From assembly GCA_027343725.1 (NCBI GenBank), contig DAHWKH010000130.1, forward strand, positions 1 through 10,097: DNA of 10,097 nucleotides, read 5' to 3'. The notes below the pieces were generated by a model. It made no database searches, was not told the DNA's origin, and saw only the letters and a list, made by a program, of their open reading frames with translations. Position numbers and translations under genes: made by a program. Shown here piece by piece: positions 1 to 7,237 of this stretch. Position 1 is the first letter of the stretch, and each line of letters opens with the position of its first letter. The stretch is from Acidiferrobacteraceae bacterium (GTDB taxonomy: Bacteria > Pseudomonadota > Gammaproteobacteria > Acidiferrobacterales > Acidiferrobacteraceae).

Positions 1-1930
1 CAACGGCAGCGCCGGCATCCGCGAGGCCTACCTGACCGGGCGCGGCAAGATCTACGTGCGCTCGCGCGTCACGATCGAAGAGGAGGGCCCGGGACGCAGG
101 CAGGCCCTGATCGTGACGGAGCTGCCCTACCAGGTGAACAAGGCCCGGCTCCTCGAGAAGATCGCGGAGCTCGTCAAGGAGGGCCGGCTGGAGGGCATCG
201 CGGAGTTGCGCGACGAGTCCGACAAATCCGGCATGCGCATGGTGATCGAACTGAAGCGGGGCGAGAACGCGGATGTCATTCTGAACAACCTCTATCAGTT
301 GACGGCGCTGCAGACGGTCTTCGGGATCAATATGGTGGCGCTCGAGGACGGCCAGCCGAAGCTTCTGAATCTCCCGCAGATCCTGAAGGCGTTTCTGGGG
401 CACCGGCGCGAGGTGGTGACCCGCAGGACCCTTTACGACCTCCGGAAATCGCGCGAGCGCGCCCATGTCCTCGAAGGGCTCGCGGTGGCGCTCGAGAACA
501 TCGACGAGATGATCGCCGTGATCAAGAGTGCCCCGGACCCCGCGCACGCGCGCGTGGCCCTCACGGCGAGGTCTTGGTCGGCGCACTTCGTCGAGACGCT
601 CTTGCACGGGGCGAGCTCGCCCGCGCACCTCGAGGGCTTGTCGCCGGGCGTGGGGCTCGCGGGCACGCGCTACACCTTGAGCGAGGCCCAGGCGCAGGCC
701 ATTCTCGATTTGCGGCTCCACCGCCTGACGGGGCTCGAGCGGGACAAGATCCATGACGAATACCAGGAGATCCTGAAGCGCATCGCCGACCTCGCGGCGA
801 TCCTGAAGAGCGAGACCCGCCTTCTGGCCGTGATCCGCGAGGAGCTCCTGGCGATCAAGGGCCAGTACGGGGACGCGCGGCGCACCGAGATCTACGCCGG
901 GCGCCTCGATTTGAGCCGCGAGGACCTGATCGCCCAGGAAACGGTGGGGGTGACGCTCTCGCACGCCGGCTACGTGAAGGCGCAGCCGCTCGCGGATTAC
1001 CGCGCGCAGCGCCGCGGCGGCAAGGGCCGCAGCTTCGGGCGCATGCGCGAGGAGGATTTCGTCGACCAGCTGGTGGTCGCGAACACGCACGACACGGTCT
1101 TGTGTTTCTCGAACCGGGGCAAGGCGTACTGGCTCAAGGTCTACGAACTCCCGCAGACCGGACACGGCGCCCAAGGGCGCCCGATCGTCAACTTCCTGCC
1201 GCTGGCCGAAGGGGAGAAGCTGACCGCCATTTTGCCGTTGTCGAGCTTCGAGGAGGGCCAGTCGGTGTTCATGGCCACCTCGGATGGGACCGTGAAAAAG
1301 ACCCCGCTTGCGGATTTCTCGCGGCCGCGCACGAGCGGTATCGTGGCGATCGACCTCGTGGCCGGCAATGTCCTCGTCGGCGCCGGCATCACAGGCGGCG
1401 AGAGCGGGATTGTGTTGTTCAGCGACGCCGGCAAGGCGATTCGTTTTCGCGAGGGGGATGTGCGCTCGATGGGACGCAACGCCCGCGGGGTACGCGGCAT
1501 GGCCTTGCGCGAGGGCCAGCGCGTCGTCTCGCTCTTGATTCTCGATTCGGGGATGACCGATCCGGCGGTGCTGACGGCGGCCGAGAACGGCTACGGCAAG
1601 CGCACGCCGGTCGCGGAGTTCCCCTGCCACAATCGCGGCGGCCAGGGCGTGATCGCCATGCAGGTGACGCAGCGCAACGGGCGCATCGTGGGGGCGGTGT
1701 TGAGCGGCGAGGACGACGAGGTCATGATGATCACGGATGCGGGCAGCCTCATCCGCATGCGCGCGCGGGAGATCTCCATGACCGGGCGGAACACGCAAGG
1801 CGTGCGCTTGATGGGTCTTGGGCCGGACGAGCATCTGGTAGGACTTGAAAAAATCGAGGAGGCATCGATCTTGGGCGAAGGCGAGAACGGCGGCGAGACG
1901 GCGGATAACGATCATGACACGGATCTATAA
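1..1930 (+). CDS. gyrA: DNA gyrase subunit A, C-terminal part (5' end outside window)
   Basis: Subunit A of the type II topoisomerase that introduces negative supercoils with GyrB. The reading frame is open from base 2, giving 642 visible residues. By comparison with the 875-residue E. coli protein about 225 N-terminal residues are missing, including the catalytic tyrosine and the quinolone-resistance region, so neither can be judged. Visible parts are the end of the breakage-reunion domain (IPYQVNK-like ELPYQVNKARL, LRDESDKSGMR, GINMVAL, HRREVVTRRT, QAQAILDLRL) and a C-terminal DNA-wrapping domain. The GyrA-box QRRGGKG (bases 1007-1027) marks it as gyrase rather than topoisomerase IV ParC. 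Six beta-pinwheel blades can be followed, starting near VTLSHAGYVK, VLCFSNRGKAY, VFMATSDGTVKK, IVLFSDAGKAIRF, VLTAAENGYGKRT and VMMITDAGSLIRM. The tail is short and acidic (last residues NDHDTDL). The gene overlaps serC by 17 bases. GTG at 56 is internal, not a start. Confidence 0.98.
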   Translation, partial: NGSAGIREAYLTGRGKIYVRSRVTIEEEGPGRRQALIVTELPYQVNKARLLEKIAELVKEGRLEGIAELRDESDKSGMRMVIELKRGENADVILNNLYQLTALQTVFGINMVALEDGQPKLLNLPQILKAFLGHRREVVTRRTLYDLRKSRERAHVLEGLAVALENIDEMIAVIKSAPDPAHARVALTARSWSAHFVETLLHGASSPAHLEGLSPGVGLAGTRYTLSEAQAQAILDLRLHRLTGLERDKIHDEYQEILKRIADLAAILKSETRLLAVIREELLAIKGQYGDARRTEIYAGRLDLSREDLIAQETVGVTLSHAGYVKAQPLADYRAQRRGGKGRSFGRMREEDFVDQLVVANTHDTVLCFSNRGKAYWLKVYELPQTGHGAQGRPIVNFLPLAEGEKLTAILPLSSFEEGQSVFMATSDGTVKKTPLADFSRPRTSGIVAIDLVAGNVLVGAGITGGESGIVLFSDAGKAIRFREGDVRSMGRNARGVRGMALREGQRVVSLLILDSGMTDPAVLTAAENGYGKRTPVAEFPCHNRGGQGVIAMQVTQRNGRIVGAVLSGEDDEVMMITDAGSLIRMRAREISMTGRNTQGVRLMGLGPDEHLVGLEKIEEASILGEGENGGETADNDHDTDL

Positions 1931-2999
1931 TTTCGGCGCGGGGCCGGCCACCCTGCCGCGGCCGGTGCTGGAAAAGGCCCGGGACGAACTCGTCGAATGG
2001 CGCGACAGCGGCATGTCGGTCATGGAGATGAGCCACCGGGGCCGGGAGTTCCTGGAGATCGCCGCCCACGCCGAGGCCGGACTCCGATCCCTCCTGGGCA
2101 TCCCCGAGGGCTATAAGGTCCTGTTCCTGCAGGGCGGGGCCTCCCTGCAATTCGCCATGGTGCCGATCAACCTGCTGCGCGGCCGCGCGGGGGCCGATTA
2201 TCTCGATACCGGCCAGTGGTCGCGCAAGGCGATCCAGGAGGCGCGCAAGTTTTGCGAGGTCAACGTCGCGGCGAGCGGGGAGGCGGGCCGTTACACCGAC
2301 ATCCCGGACCCGCGCAGCTGGCGCTTGCGCCGGGACGCGGCCTACGTGCATTACACGCCGAACGAGACGATCGGCGGCGTCGAGTTCGGATTCATTCCCG
2401 AGACGCACGGCGTGCCGCTCGTCGCCGACATGTCCTCGACCATCCTGTCGCGTCCGTTGGACGTCGGCCGCTTCGGGCTCATCTACGCCGGCGCGCAAAA
2501 GAACATCGGTCCCTCGGGCCTGACGGTCGTGATCGTGCGCGAGGATTTGCTGGGCGCGCCGCTTTCCGGCACCCCGACCCTGCTCGATTACGCGGTGCAC
2601 GCCCACAACGACTCCATGTACAACACCCCGCCGACCTATCCGATCTATATCGCGGGGCTCGTGTTCGATTGGCTCCAAAGCCGGGGCGGGCTCGCGGGGA
2701 TCGCCGCGGTCAACGAGCGCAAGGCGGCGCGCGTGTACGCGACGATCGCCGAGTCCGGCGGGTTCTACGCCTGCCCGGTCGCAGCCTCCTGCCGCTCGTG
2801 GATGAACATCCCGTTCACCCTCCAGGACGCGCGCCTCGATCCACCGTTCCTCCAGGAGGCCAAGGAGGCCGGGCTTTTGCAGTTGAAGGGTCACCGGTCG
2901 GTGGGCGGCATGCGCGCAAGCCTCTATAACGCGATGCCCGAAGAGGGCGTCGAGGCGCTCGTTGTCTTCATGCGCGATTTCGCGCGGAGGCATGGCTGA
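1914..2999 (+). CDS. serC: Phosphoserine aminotransferase
   Basis: PLP-dependent class V aminotransferase converting 3-phosphohydroxypyruvate plus glutamate to phosphoserine, the second step of serine synthesis. In many gammaproteobacteria it also acts on the 4-phosphoerythronate-derived keto acid for pyridoxal phosphate synthesis. The protein is 361 residues, close to E. coli SerC (362). Hallmarks: N-terminal YNFGAGPATLP (5-15), SHRG (40-43), GGASLQF (74-80), NETIGGVEF (150-158), the PLP lysine K196 in AGAQKNIGPSG, and the C-terminal HRSVGGMRASLYNA (327-340) that binds substrate phosphate and carboxylate. The frame is open further upstream, but ATG 1914 is chosen because the family begins just before NFGAGPA. 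No convincing Shine-Dalgarno sequence precedes it, so with the 17-base overlap into gyrA, translation is probably coupled to gyrA. Confidence 0.97.
   Translation: MTRIYNFGAGPATLPRPVLEKARDELVEWRDSGMSVMEMSHRGREFLEIAAHAEAGLRSLLGIPEGYKVLFLQGGASLQFAMVPINLLRGRAGADYLDTGQWSRKAIQEARKFCEVNVAASGEAGRYTDIPDPRSWRLRRDAAYVHYTPNETIGGVEFGFIPETHGVPLVADMSSTILSRPLDVGRFGLIYAGAQKNIGPSGLTVVIVREDLLGAPLSGTPTLLDYAVHAHNDSMYNTPPTYPIYIAGLVFDWLQSRGGLAGIAAVNERKAARVYATIAESGGFYACPVAASCRSWMNIPFTLQDARLDPPFLQEAKEAGLLQLKGHRSVGGMRASLYNAMPEEGVEALVVFMRDFARRHG
2986..2990 (+). promoter_or_regulatory. Shine-Dalgarno site for serA
   Basis: GGAGG lies inside the last codons of serC with an 8-base spacer to ATG 2999. It fixes the serA start and gives serA its own strong ribosome binding site despite the one-base overlap with serC. 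Confidence 0.8.
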
Positions 3000-4168
3000 T
3001 GTTTCGGATCCGGACGCTCAATCACATCTCGCAACGCGGTCTCGAACGCTTCGATCCGAAGCGGTTCGTGGTCGGGTCCGAGGTCGGCGATCCGGATGCG
3101 ATTCTGTTGCGGTCGTTTCGCATGCATGACATGCCCCTGCCCGAGACCCTGAAGGCGGTGGGCCGCGCCGGCGCCGGGGTCAACAACATCCCGGTCGCGG
3201 CCTTGAGCGCGCGGGGCATCCCGGTCTTCAACGCGCCGGGCGCCAACGCCAACGCCGTCAAGGAATTGGTGGTGGCGGGCCTCTTGCTGGCCGCGCGCAA
3301 CCTGCGCGGCGCCTGGGAATTCGCCGAGCGTCTCGAAGGCTCGGACGCCGAGATCCACGCCGCGGTCGAGGCCGGGAAAAAGGCCTACGCGGGTTTCGAG
3401 CTGCCGGGGCGCACGCTCGGCGTGGTGGGCCTGGGGGCGATCGGTCACATGGTCGCCAATATCGGTCTCGCCCTGGGCATGAAGGTGATCGGCTTCGATC
3501 CGGAGTTGACGGTCGAGGGCGCCTGGCAGCTGTCGGCCGATGTGCGCAAGGCCGGAAGCGTCGCGGAGCTCCTGCGGCAAGTCGATTTCGTGAGCCTCCA
3601 CGTGCCGCTCATCGAGGCGACGCGCAACATGATCGACGCCCAGGGCATCGCCCTCATGAAAGAGGACGCCACGATCCTGAACTTCGCGCGCGAGGGCATC
3701 GTCGACGAAGAGGCGGTGGTGGCGGCGCTCAACGCCGGGCGGCTGCACGCCTACCTGTGCGACTTCCCGTCGAATCGCCTGAAGGGCCACCCGAAGGTCG
3801 TGGCCCTGCCGCACCTCGGCGCCTCGACGCGCGAGGCCGAGGAGAATTGCGCGGTGATGGTGGCCGACGAGCTCCGGGACTTTCTGGAGCACGGGAACGT
3901 GCGGCACGCGGTGAATTTCCCGGATGTGACGGCCGCGCGCGAGGGCGTGTGCCGGCTCGCGGTCGCGAACGCGAACGTCCCGAACATGGTCGGGCAGATC
4001 TCGACGGCGATGGCGCGCGCCGGGCTCAACATCCACAATCTCGTCAACAAGTCGCGCGGCGATCTCGCCTACACGCTCGTGGATCTCGACAGCGCCCTGC
4101 CGGACGACGTGTACGCGCACATCGCCCGGATCCCGGGCGTCTTGTCCGTGCGTCGCATCGGAACCTAG
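2999..4168 (+). CDS. serA: D-3-phosphoglycerate dehydrogenase, short ACT-containing form
   Basis: Member of the D-isomer-specific 2-hydroxyacid dehydrogenases, most likely oxidising 3-phosphoglycerate to 3-phosphohydroxypyruvate, the substrate of SerC encoded just upstream. The 389 residues comprise a substrate/nucleotide core (about 1-310) and a C-terminal ACT domain (about 318-389), without the extra intervening domain of the ~525-residue forms. Visible: RAGAGVNNIP (56-65), NAxGANANAVKEL-type segment (78-90), Rossmann motif GLGAIG (144-149), catalytic Arg231 in NFAREG, catalytic His272 in PHLGAST. The acidic residue expected between them (Glu269 of E. coli) is absent: the segment after Asp255 reads FPSNRLKGHPK. 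In the ACT domain, two of the three E. coli serine-binding residues have matches (Asn326 and Asn344); the histidine is Asn324. The A of the serC TGA is the first base of the serA ATG. Specificity is inferred from family and from adjacency to serC; another 2-hydroxyacid cannot be excluded. Confidence 0.9.
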   Translation: MFRIRTLNHISQRGLERFDPKRFVVGSEVGDPDAILLRSFRMHDMPLPETLKAVGRAGAGVNNIPVAALSARGIPVFNAPGANANAVKELVVAGLLLAARNLRGAWEFAERLEGSDAEIHAAVEAGKKAYAGFELPGRTLGVVGLGAIGHMVANIGLALGMKVIGFDPELTVEGAWQLSADVRKAGSVAELLRQVDFVSLHVPLIEATRNMIDAQGIALMKEDATILNFAREGIVDEEAVVAALNAGRLHAYLCDFPSNRLKGHPKVVALPHLGASTREAEENCAVMVADELRDFLEHGNVRHAVNFPDVTAAREGVCRLAVANANVPNMVGQISTAMARAGLNIHNLVNKSRGDLAYTLVDLDSALPDDVYAHIARIPGVLSVRRIGT

Positions 4169-4171
4169 GCG

Positions 4172-5269
4172 ATGGCCGAGCGTCCCGACGACCCGGAATG
4201 GCGCCTGCGGGAATACCGCGCGCGGATCGATGCCGTGGATGAAGAGATCCAGCGCCTGCTGGCCGAGCGCGCGGGCCACGCCCAGGCGATCGCGGGCATC
4301 AAGCAGGAAGGCGGCGGCGGGGCGGTTTTCTATCGCCCGGAACGCGAGCGCGAGGTCCTGGAGCGCGTGCGCGCGCGCCACCAGGGGCCCTTGTCCGAGG
4401 ACGACGTGCTGCGCATCTTTCGCGAGATCATGGGCGCGTGTCTCGCCCTGGAGCACAAATTATCCGTGGCCTATTTCGGGCCCGAGGGCAGCTTCACGGA
4501 AGGCGCGCTGCGCAAGCATTTCGGTGAGGCGGTCGACGCGGTGCCCCTGCCCACGATCGCGGAGGTGTTTCGCGCCGTCGAGGCCGAGGTCTGCGATTTC
4601 GGGGTGGTGCCGGCCGAGAATTCCGCCGAAGGGATCGTCACCCATACCCATGACTTGCTGCTGGCTTCGCCCCTGCCCATCGTCGGCGAGGTGCTCTTGC
4701 GCGTGCACCATCAGTTGCTGGCGCACTCCCCGGCGCTTGCCGATGTCCGCCGGATCGCGGGCCACCCCCAGGCGCTCGCCCAGTGCCGCGCCTGGATCGC
4801 CACGCACAAGCCCGACGCCGAGCTCGTGGCGGTTGCGAACAACGCCGAGGGGGCGCGCCGTGCGTCCGCGGAGCCGGGGCTCGCGGCCATCGCCTCGCTC
4901 GAGGCGGCGCGGCGGTTCGCGCTGACGGTCCTTGCGTCCAACATCGAGGACACCCCCGACAACACCACGCGGTTTTTCGTGATCGGACGCACGCCCGTGC
5001 CGGCCACCGGGACCGATAAAACGAGCCTCGTCCTGACGGCACCCCATCGCGCGGGTTCCCTGCACGAATTGCTCGAACCGTTCGCGCGCCGCGCCATCAG
5101 CCTTTTGCGCATCGAATCGCGCCCCGCGCGCCGCGCCTTGTGGGAGTATGTGTTTTTCGTCGATATCGCCGGGCATGAACAGGACGCCGGGATCCGCGAC
5201 GCGCTCGCCGAGCTCACGCGCGACGGGCGGATCGTGAAGCGGCTCGGTTCCTATCCCCAGGCGCTCTGA
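4172..5269 (+). CDS. pheA: Bifunctional chorismate mutase / prephenate dehydratase (P-protein)
   Basis: Converts chorismate to prephenate and then to phenylpyruvate, the committed route to phenylalanine. The 365-residue protein has three parts. An AroQ-type chorismate mutase occupies about 10-95, with Arg16, Arg33 and Lys44 aligning to E. coli active-site Arg11, Arg28 and Lys39 and the FYRPERE segment (53-59). Prephenate dehydratase occupies about 97-272, with GPEGSFTE (103-110), PAENSAEG (147-154) and TRFFVIG (266-272). A regulatory ACT domain covers about 283-360, with GSLHELL and the ESRP motif (315-318) associated with phenylalanine binding, so feedback inhibition by phenylalanine is expected. 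The ATG follows the serA TAG by three bases. The ribosome site is weak (GGAA about 8 bases upstream), suggesting coupling to serA translation. The C-terminus LGSYPQAL is typical of the Pseudomonas-like branch of the family. Confidence 0.97.
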   Translation: MAERPDDPEWRLREYRARIDAVDEEIQRLLAERAGHAQAIAGIKQEGGGGAVFYRPEREREVLERVRARHQGPLSEDDVLRIFREIMGACLALEHKLSVAYFGPEGSFTEGALRKHFGEAVDAVPLPTIAEVFRAVEAEVCDFGVVPAENSAEGIVTHTHDLLLASPLPIVGEVLLRVHHQLLAHSPALADVRRIAGHPQALAQCRAWIATHKPDAELVAVANNAEGARRASAEPGLAAIASLEAARRFALTVLASNIEDTPDNTTRFFVIGRTPVPATGTDKTSLVLTAPHRAGSLHELLEPFARRAISLLRIESRPARRALWEYVFFVDIAGHEQDAGIRDALAELTRDGRIVKRLGSYPQAL

Positions 5270-5274
5270 GGAGG
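5269..5274 (+). promoter_or_regulatory. Shine-Dalgarno site for hisC, deciding its start
   Basis: AGGAGG begins on the A of the pheA stop codon. It lies 8 bases before ATG 5283 but only 2 bases before the in-frame GTG at 5277 and 5 before the GTG at 5280. The ATG is therefore the best start of the three consecutive candidates. Confidence 0.8.
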
Positions 5275-5282
5275 CGGTGGTG

Positions 5283-6386
5283 ATGGCCTGTGAGCCTTTG
5301 ATCCTGGCGGCCCCCGGTGTCCGCGGGCTTGTGCCCTACGAGCCGGGGAAACCCGTGAGTGAGCTCGAGCGCGAGCTCGGAATCCGCGATGCCGTCAAGC
5401 TCGCCTCGAACGAAAACCCCTACGGACCGGGCGAGCGCGCGCGCGCTGCGGCCGAGCAGGCGCTCGCCGAACTCGGGCGTTACCCGGACGGGGGTGCGTT
5501 TGCCTTGAAGCGCGCGCTCGCGCGGATTCACGGCGTGGGCGAGAGCCAGATCACGCTCGGCAACGGCTCGAACGACGTCCTGGAACTCGCCGCGCGGACC
5601 TTTCTGAGCCCCGGGGACCGCGCGGTATGCGATGAGTATGCCTTCGCCGCGTTTCCGATCAGCGTGCGCGGAATCGGGGCCGAGGTCGTGCGCGTGGCCT
5701 CCCGCGATTACGCCCACGACCTGCCGGCGCTCGCGCAGGCCGTCGTCCGCACGAGCGCGCGGCTTGTGTACCTCGCGAATCCCAACAACCCGACCGGCAC
5801 GTGGTTTGCCGAGGAGGCGCTCGCGGGCTTCCTGGCCCGCTGCCCGGCCAGTACGATCGTGGTTTTGGACGAGGCCTACCGGGAGTACGTGAGCGAGGCC
5901 GGTTATCCCGACGGCCTGGCGTTCGCGGCGCGCCACCCGAACCTCGTGGTGGCGCGCACGTTCTCGAAGATCCACGGGCTGGCCGCCTTGCGCGTCGGCT
6001 ACGCGGTGTCGGCGGCGCCCGTCGCGGAACTCATGAATCGCCTGCGCCAACCCTTTAACGTCAACACCATCGCCCAGGCGGCGGCGTGCGCGGCGCTCGA
6101 GGACCGTGAGCACACGGCGAACATGGCGGCCCTCAATCGCACGGAACGTGAGCGCCTGCGCGCGGCCTTGACGGCCGCGGGCCTTCCGGTCCTGCCCTCG
6201 GTCGGCAATTTCTTGTGCGTGGAGGTGGGCGATGCGGCCAGGGTCTATCAGGGGCTCTTGCGCAAGGGCGTCATCGTGCGCCCGCTCAAGCCTTATGGCC
6301 TCCTGCGGCACCTGCGCGTGACCGTGGGGCGGCCGCAGGACAACGCCCGCTTTCTCGCGGCGCTCGCGGAGCTGCGGGCCCCATGA
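5283..6386 (+). CDS. hisC: Histidinol-phosphate / aromatic aminotransferase
   Basis: PLP-dependent fold-type I aminotransferase of the HisC family. It transaminates imidazole acetol phosphate to histidinol phosphate and, given its place between pheA and tyrA, probably also phenylpyruvate and hydroxyphenylpyruvate (the hisC2 type seen at this locus in pseudomonads). The 367-residue protein shows SNENP (42-46), LGNGSNDVL (92-100), NPNNPTG (166-172), DEAY (196-199), the PLP lysine Lys229 in TFSKIHGLAALRVGY with phosphate-binding Arg236, and Arg345 in LRVTVG for the substrate carboxylate. The start is ATG 5283 with a well-spaced AGGAGG; two in-frame GTG codons directly upstream would add only two residues. 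The gene lies 13 bases after pheA, and its TGA overlaps the tyrA ATG (ATGA). No other his gene is present, which favours an aromatic role, but whether the cell has a second hisC cannot be seen here. Confidence 0.95.
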   Translation: MACEPLILAAPGVRGLVPYEPGKPVSELERELGIRDAVKLASNENPYGPGERARAAAEQALAELGRYPDGGAFALKRALARIHGVGESQITLGNGSNDVLELAARTFLSPGDRAVCDEYAFAAFPISVRGIGAEVVRVASRDYAHDLPALAQAVVRTSARLVYLANPNNPTGTWFAEEALAGFLARCPASTIVVLDEAYREYVSEAGYPDGLAFAARHPNLVVARTFSKIHGLAALRVGYAVSAAPVAELMNRLRQPFNVNTIAQAAACAALEDREHTANMAALNRTERERLRAALTAAGLPVLPSVGNFLCVEVGDAARVYQGLLRKGVIVRPLKPYGLLRHLRVTVGRPQDNARFLAALAELRAP

Positions 6387-7237
6387 GGCCGCGTCTGGCG
6401 ATCATCGGCGTCGGGTTCATGGGTGCATCGCTCGCCGCGGCCGCGCGCGCGGCGGGTTGCGTCTCGGAGATCGTCGGATTCGACACCGACCGGGAGTCCC
6501 TGGAGATCGCGCGCGCGCGCGGCTTCATCGACCGCGAGGCGGCGACACTGGCCGACATCGACGCCGACCTCGTGGTTCTGGCGACCCCGGTCGGGACCTT
6601 GCCGGGACTGCTGGCAACGCTCGCCCCCGGGTTGCGCGCCGGCACCGTGGTCAGCGACATGGGGAGCGTGAAAGAGCCGGTCGCGCAGGCCGCCCAGGCC
6701 CTGGGACTGCGCGGCTTCATACCCGGCCACCCGTTCGCCGGGAGCGAGCGCTCGGGGGCGGCGGCGGCCCGTGCCGACCTCTTTACCGGGCGGGTCGTGG
6801 CCTTGACGCCGATGCCCGGCCACGATGAGGCGGCCCTTGCGCGCGTGCGCGGACTGTGGGAGGCGCTCGGGGCGCACGTGCGGCTTTTGAGCCCGGCCGA
6901 TCACGACCGGATCGCGGCGTACACGAGTCATCTCCCGCATCTCCTCGCGTTCGCCTGCGCCGGGCTTTTGGCCGATGAGGCGCGCGCGCGTGACCTCTAT
7001 TCGTTCGCCGGCGACGGGCTTCGCGATTTCCTGCGCATCGCCGGCAGCGATCCTGTGATGTGGCGGGACATCTGCGCGGCCAACGCCGACGTGCTCGGGC
7101 CGGTCCTGGCCGCATACGGGGAGCGCCTTGCGGCCTATGGCGAGGCCCTGGCCGAGGGACGGCCGGCGGCGCTCGCGGAGGCCTTTGCCCGCGCCCGCGA
7201 CTTCCAGGAGACCTTGAAGACACGAGGCCCGGCGTGA
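6383..7237 (+). CDS. tyrA: Prephenate dehydrogenase (stand-alone TyrA)
   Basis: Oxidatively decarboxylates prephenate (or arogenate) towards tyrosine. The 284 residues contain an N-terminal Rossmann domain with GVGFMG (9-14) and Asp34 at the end of the second strand (GFDTD), which suggests NAD rather than NADP. The active-site segment GHPFAGSE includes His116. Further conserved are DHDRIAAYTSHLPH (173-186) and MWRDI (226-230). There is no chorismate mutase domain (unlike E. coli TyrA), no ACT domain and no EPSP synthase fusion, so allosteric control in this pathway branch is not obvious. The frame is open upstream, but ATG 6383 is chosen because the NAD-binding strand begins at once and because it forms an ATGA overlap with hisC; GGAG at 6368-6371 is a plausible though distant ribosome site. 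Cyclohexadienyl or arogenate specificity cannot be separated by eye. Confidence 0.95.
   Translation: MRPRLAIIGVGFMGASLAAAARAAGCVSEIVGFDTDRESLEIARARGFIDREAATLADIDADLVVLATPVGTLPGLLATLAPGLRAGTVVSDMGSVKEPVAQAAQALGLRGFIPGHPFAGSERSGAAAARADLFTGRVVALTPMPGHDEAALARVRGLWEALGAHVRLLSPADHDRIAAYTSHLPHLLAFACAGLLADEARARDLYSFAGDGLRDFLRIAGSDPVMWRDICAANADVLGPVLAAYGERLAAYGEALAEGRPAALAEAFARARDFQETLKTRGPA
7224..7227 (+). promoter_or_regulatory. Possible Shine-Dalgarno site for aroA
   Basis: GAGG inside the tyrA 3' end, 6 bases before the GTG start at 7234. It is a modest match, but it supports that GTG over earlier in-frame starts that would add non-conserved residues. Confidence 0.5.

Noticed and set aside
1857..1873. 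Perfect AGGAGG followed after 8 bases by TTG near the gyrA 3' end.
   Set aside because: The TTG is in the gyrA frame and would make only a 19-residue fragment of the tail; the AGGAGG comes from Glu-Glu codons and is about 50 bases from the serC ATG.
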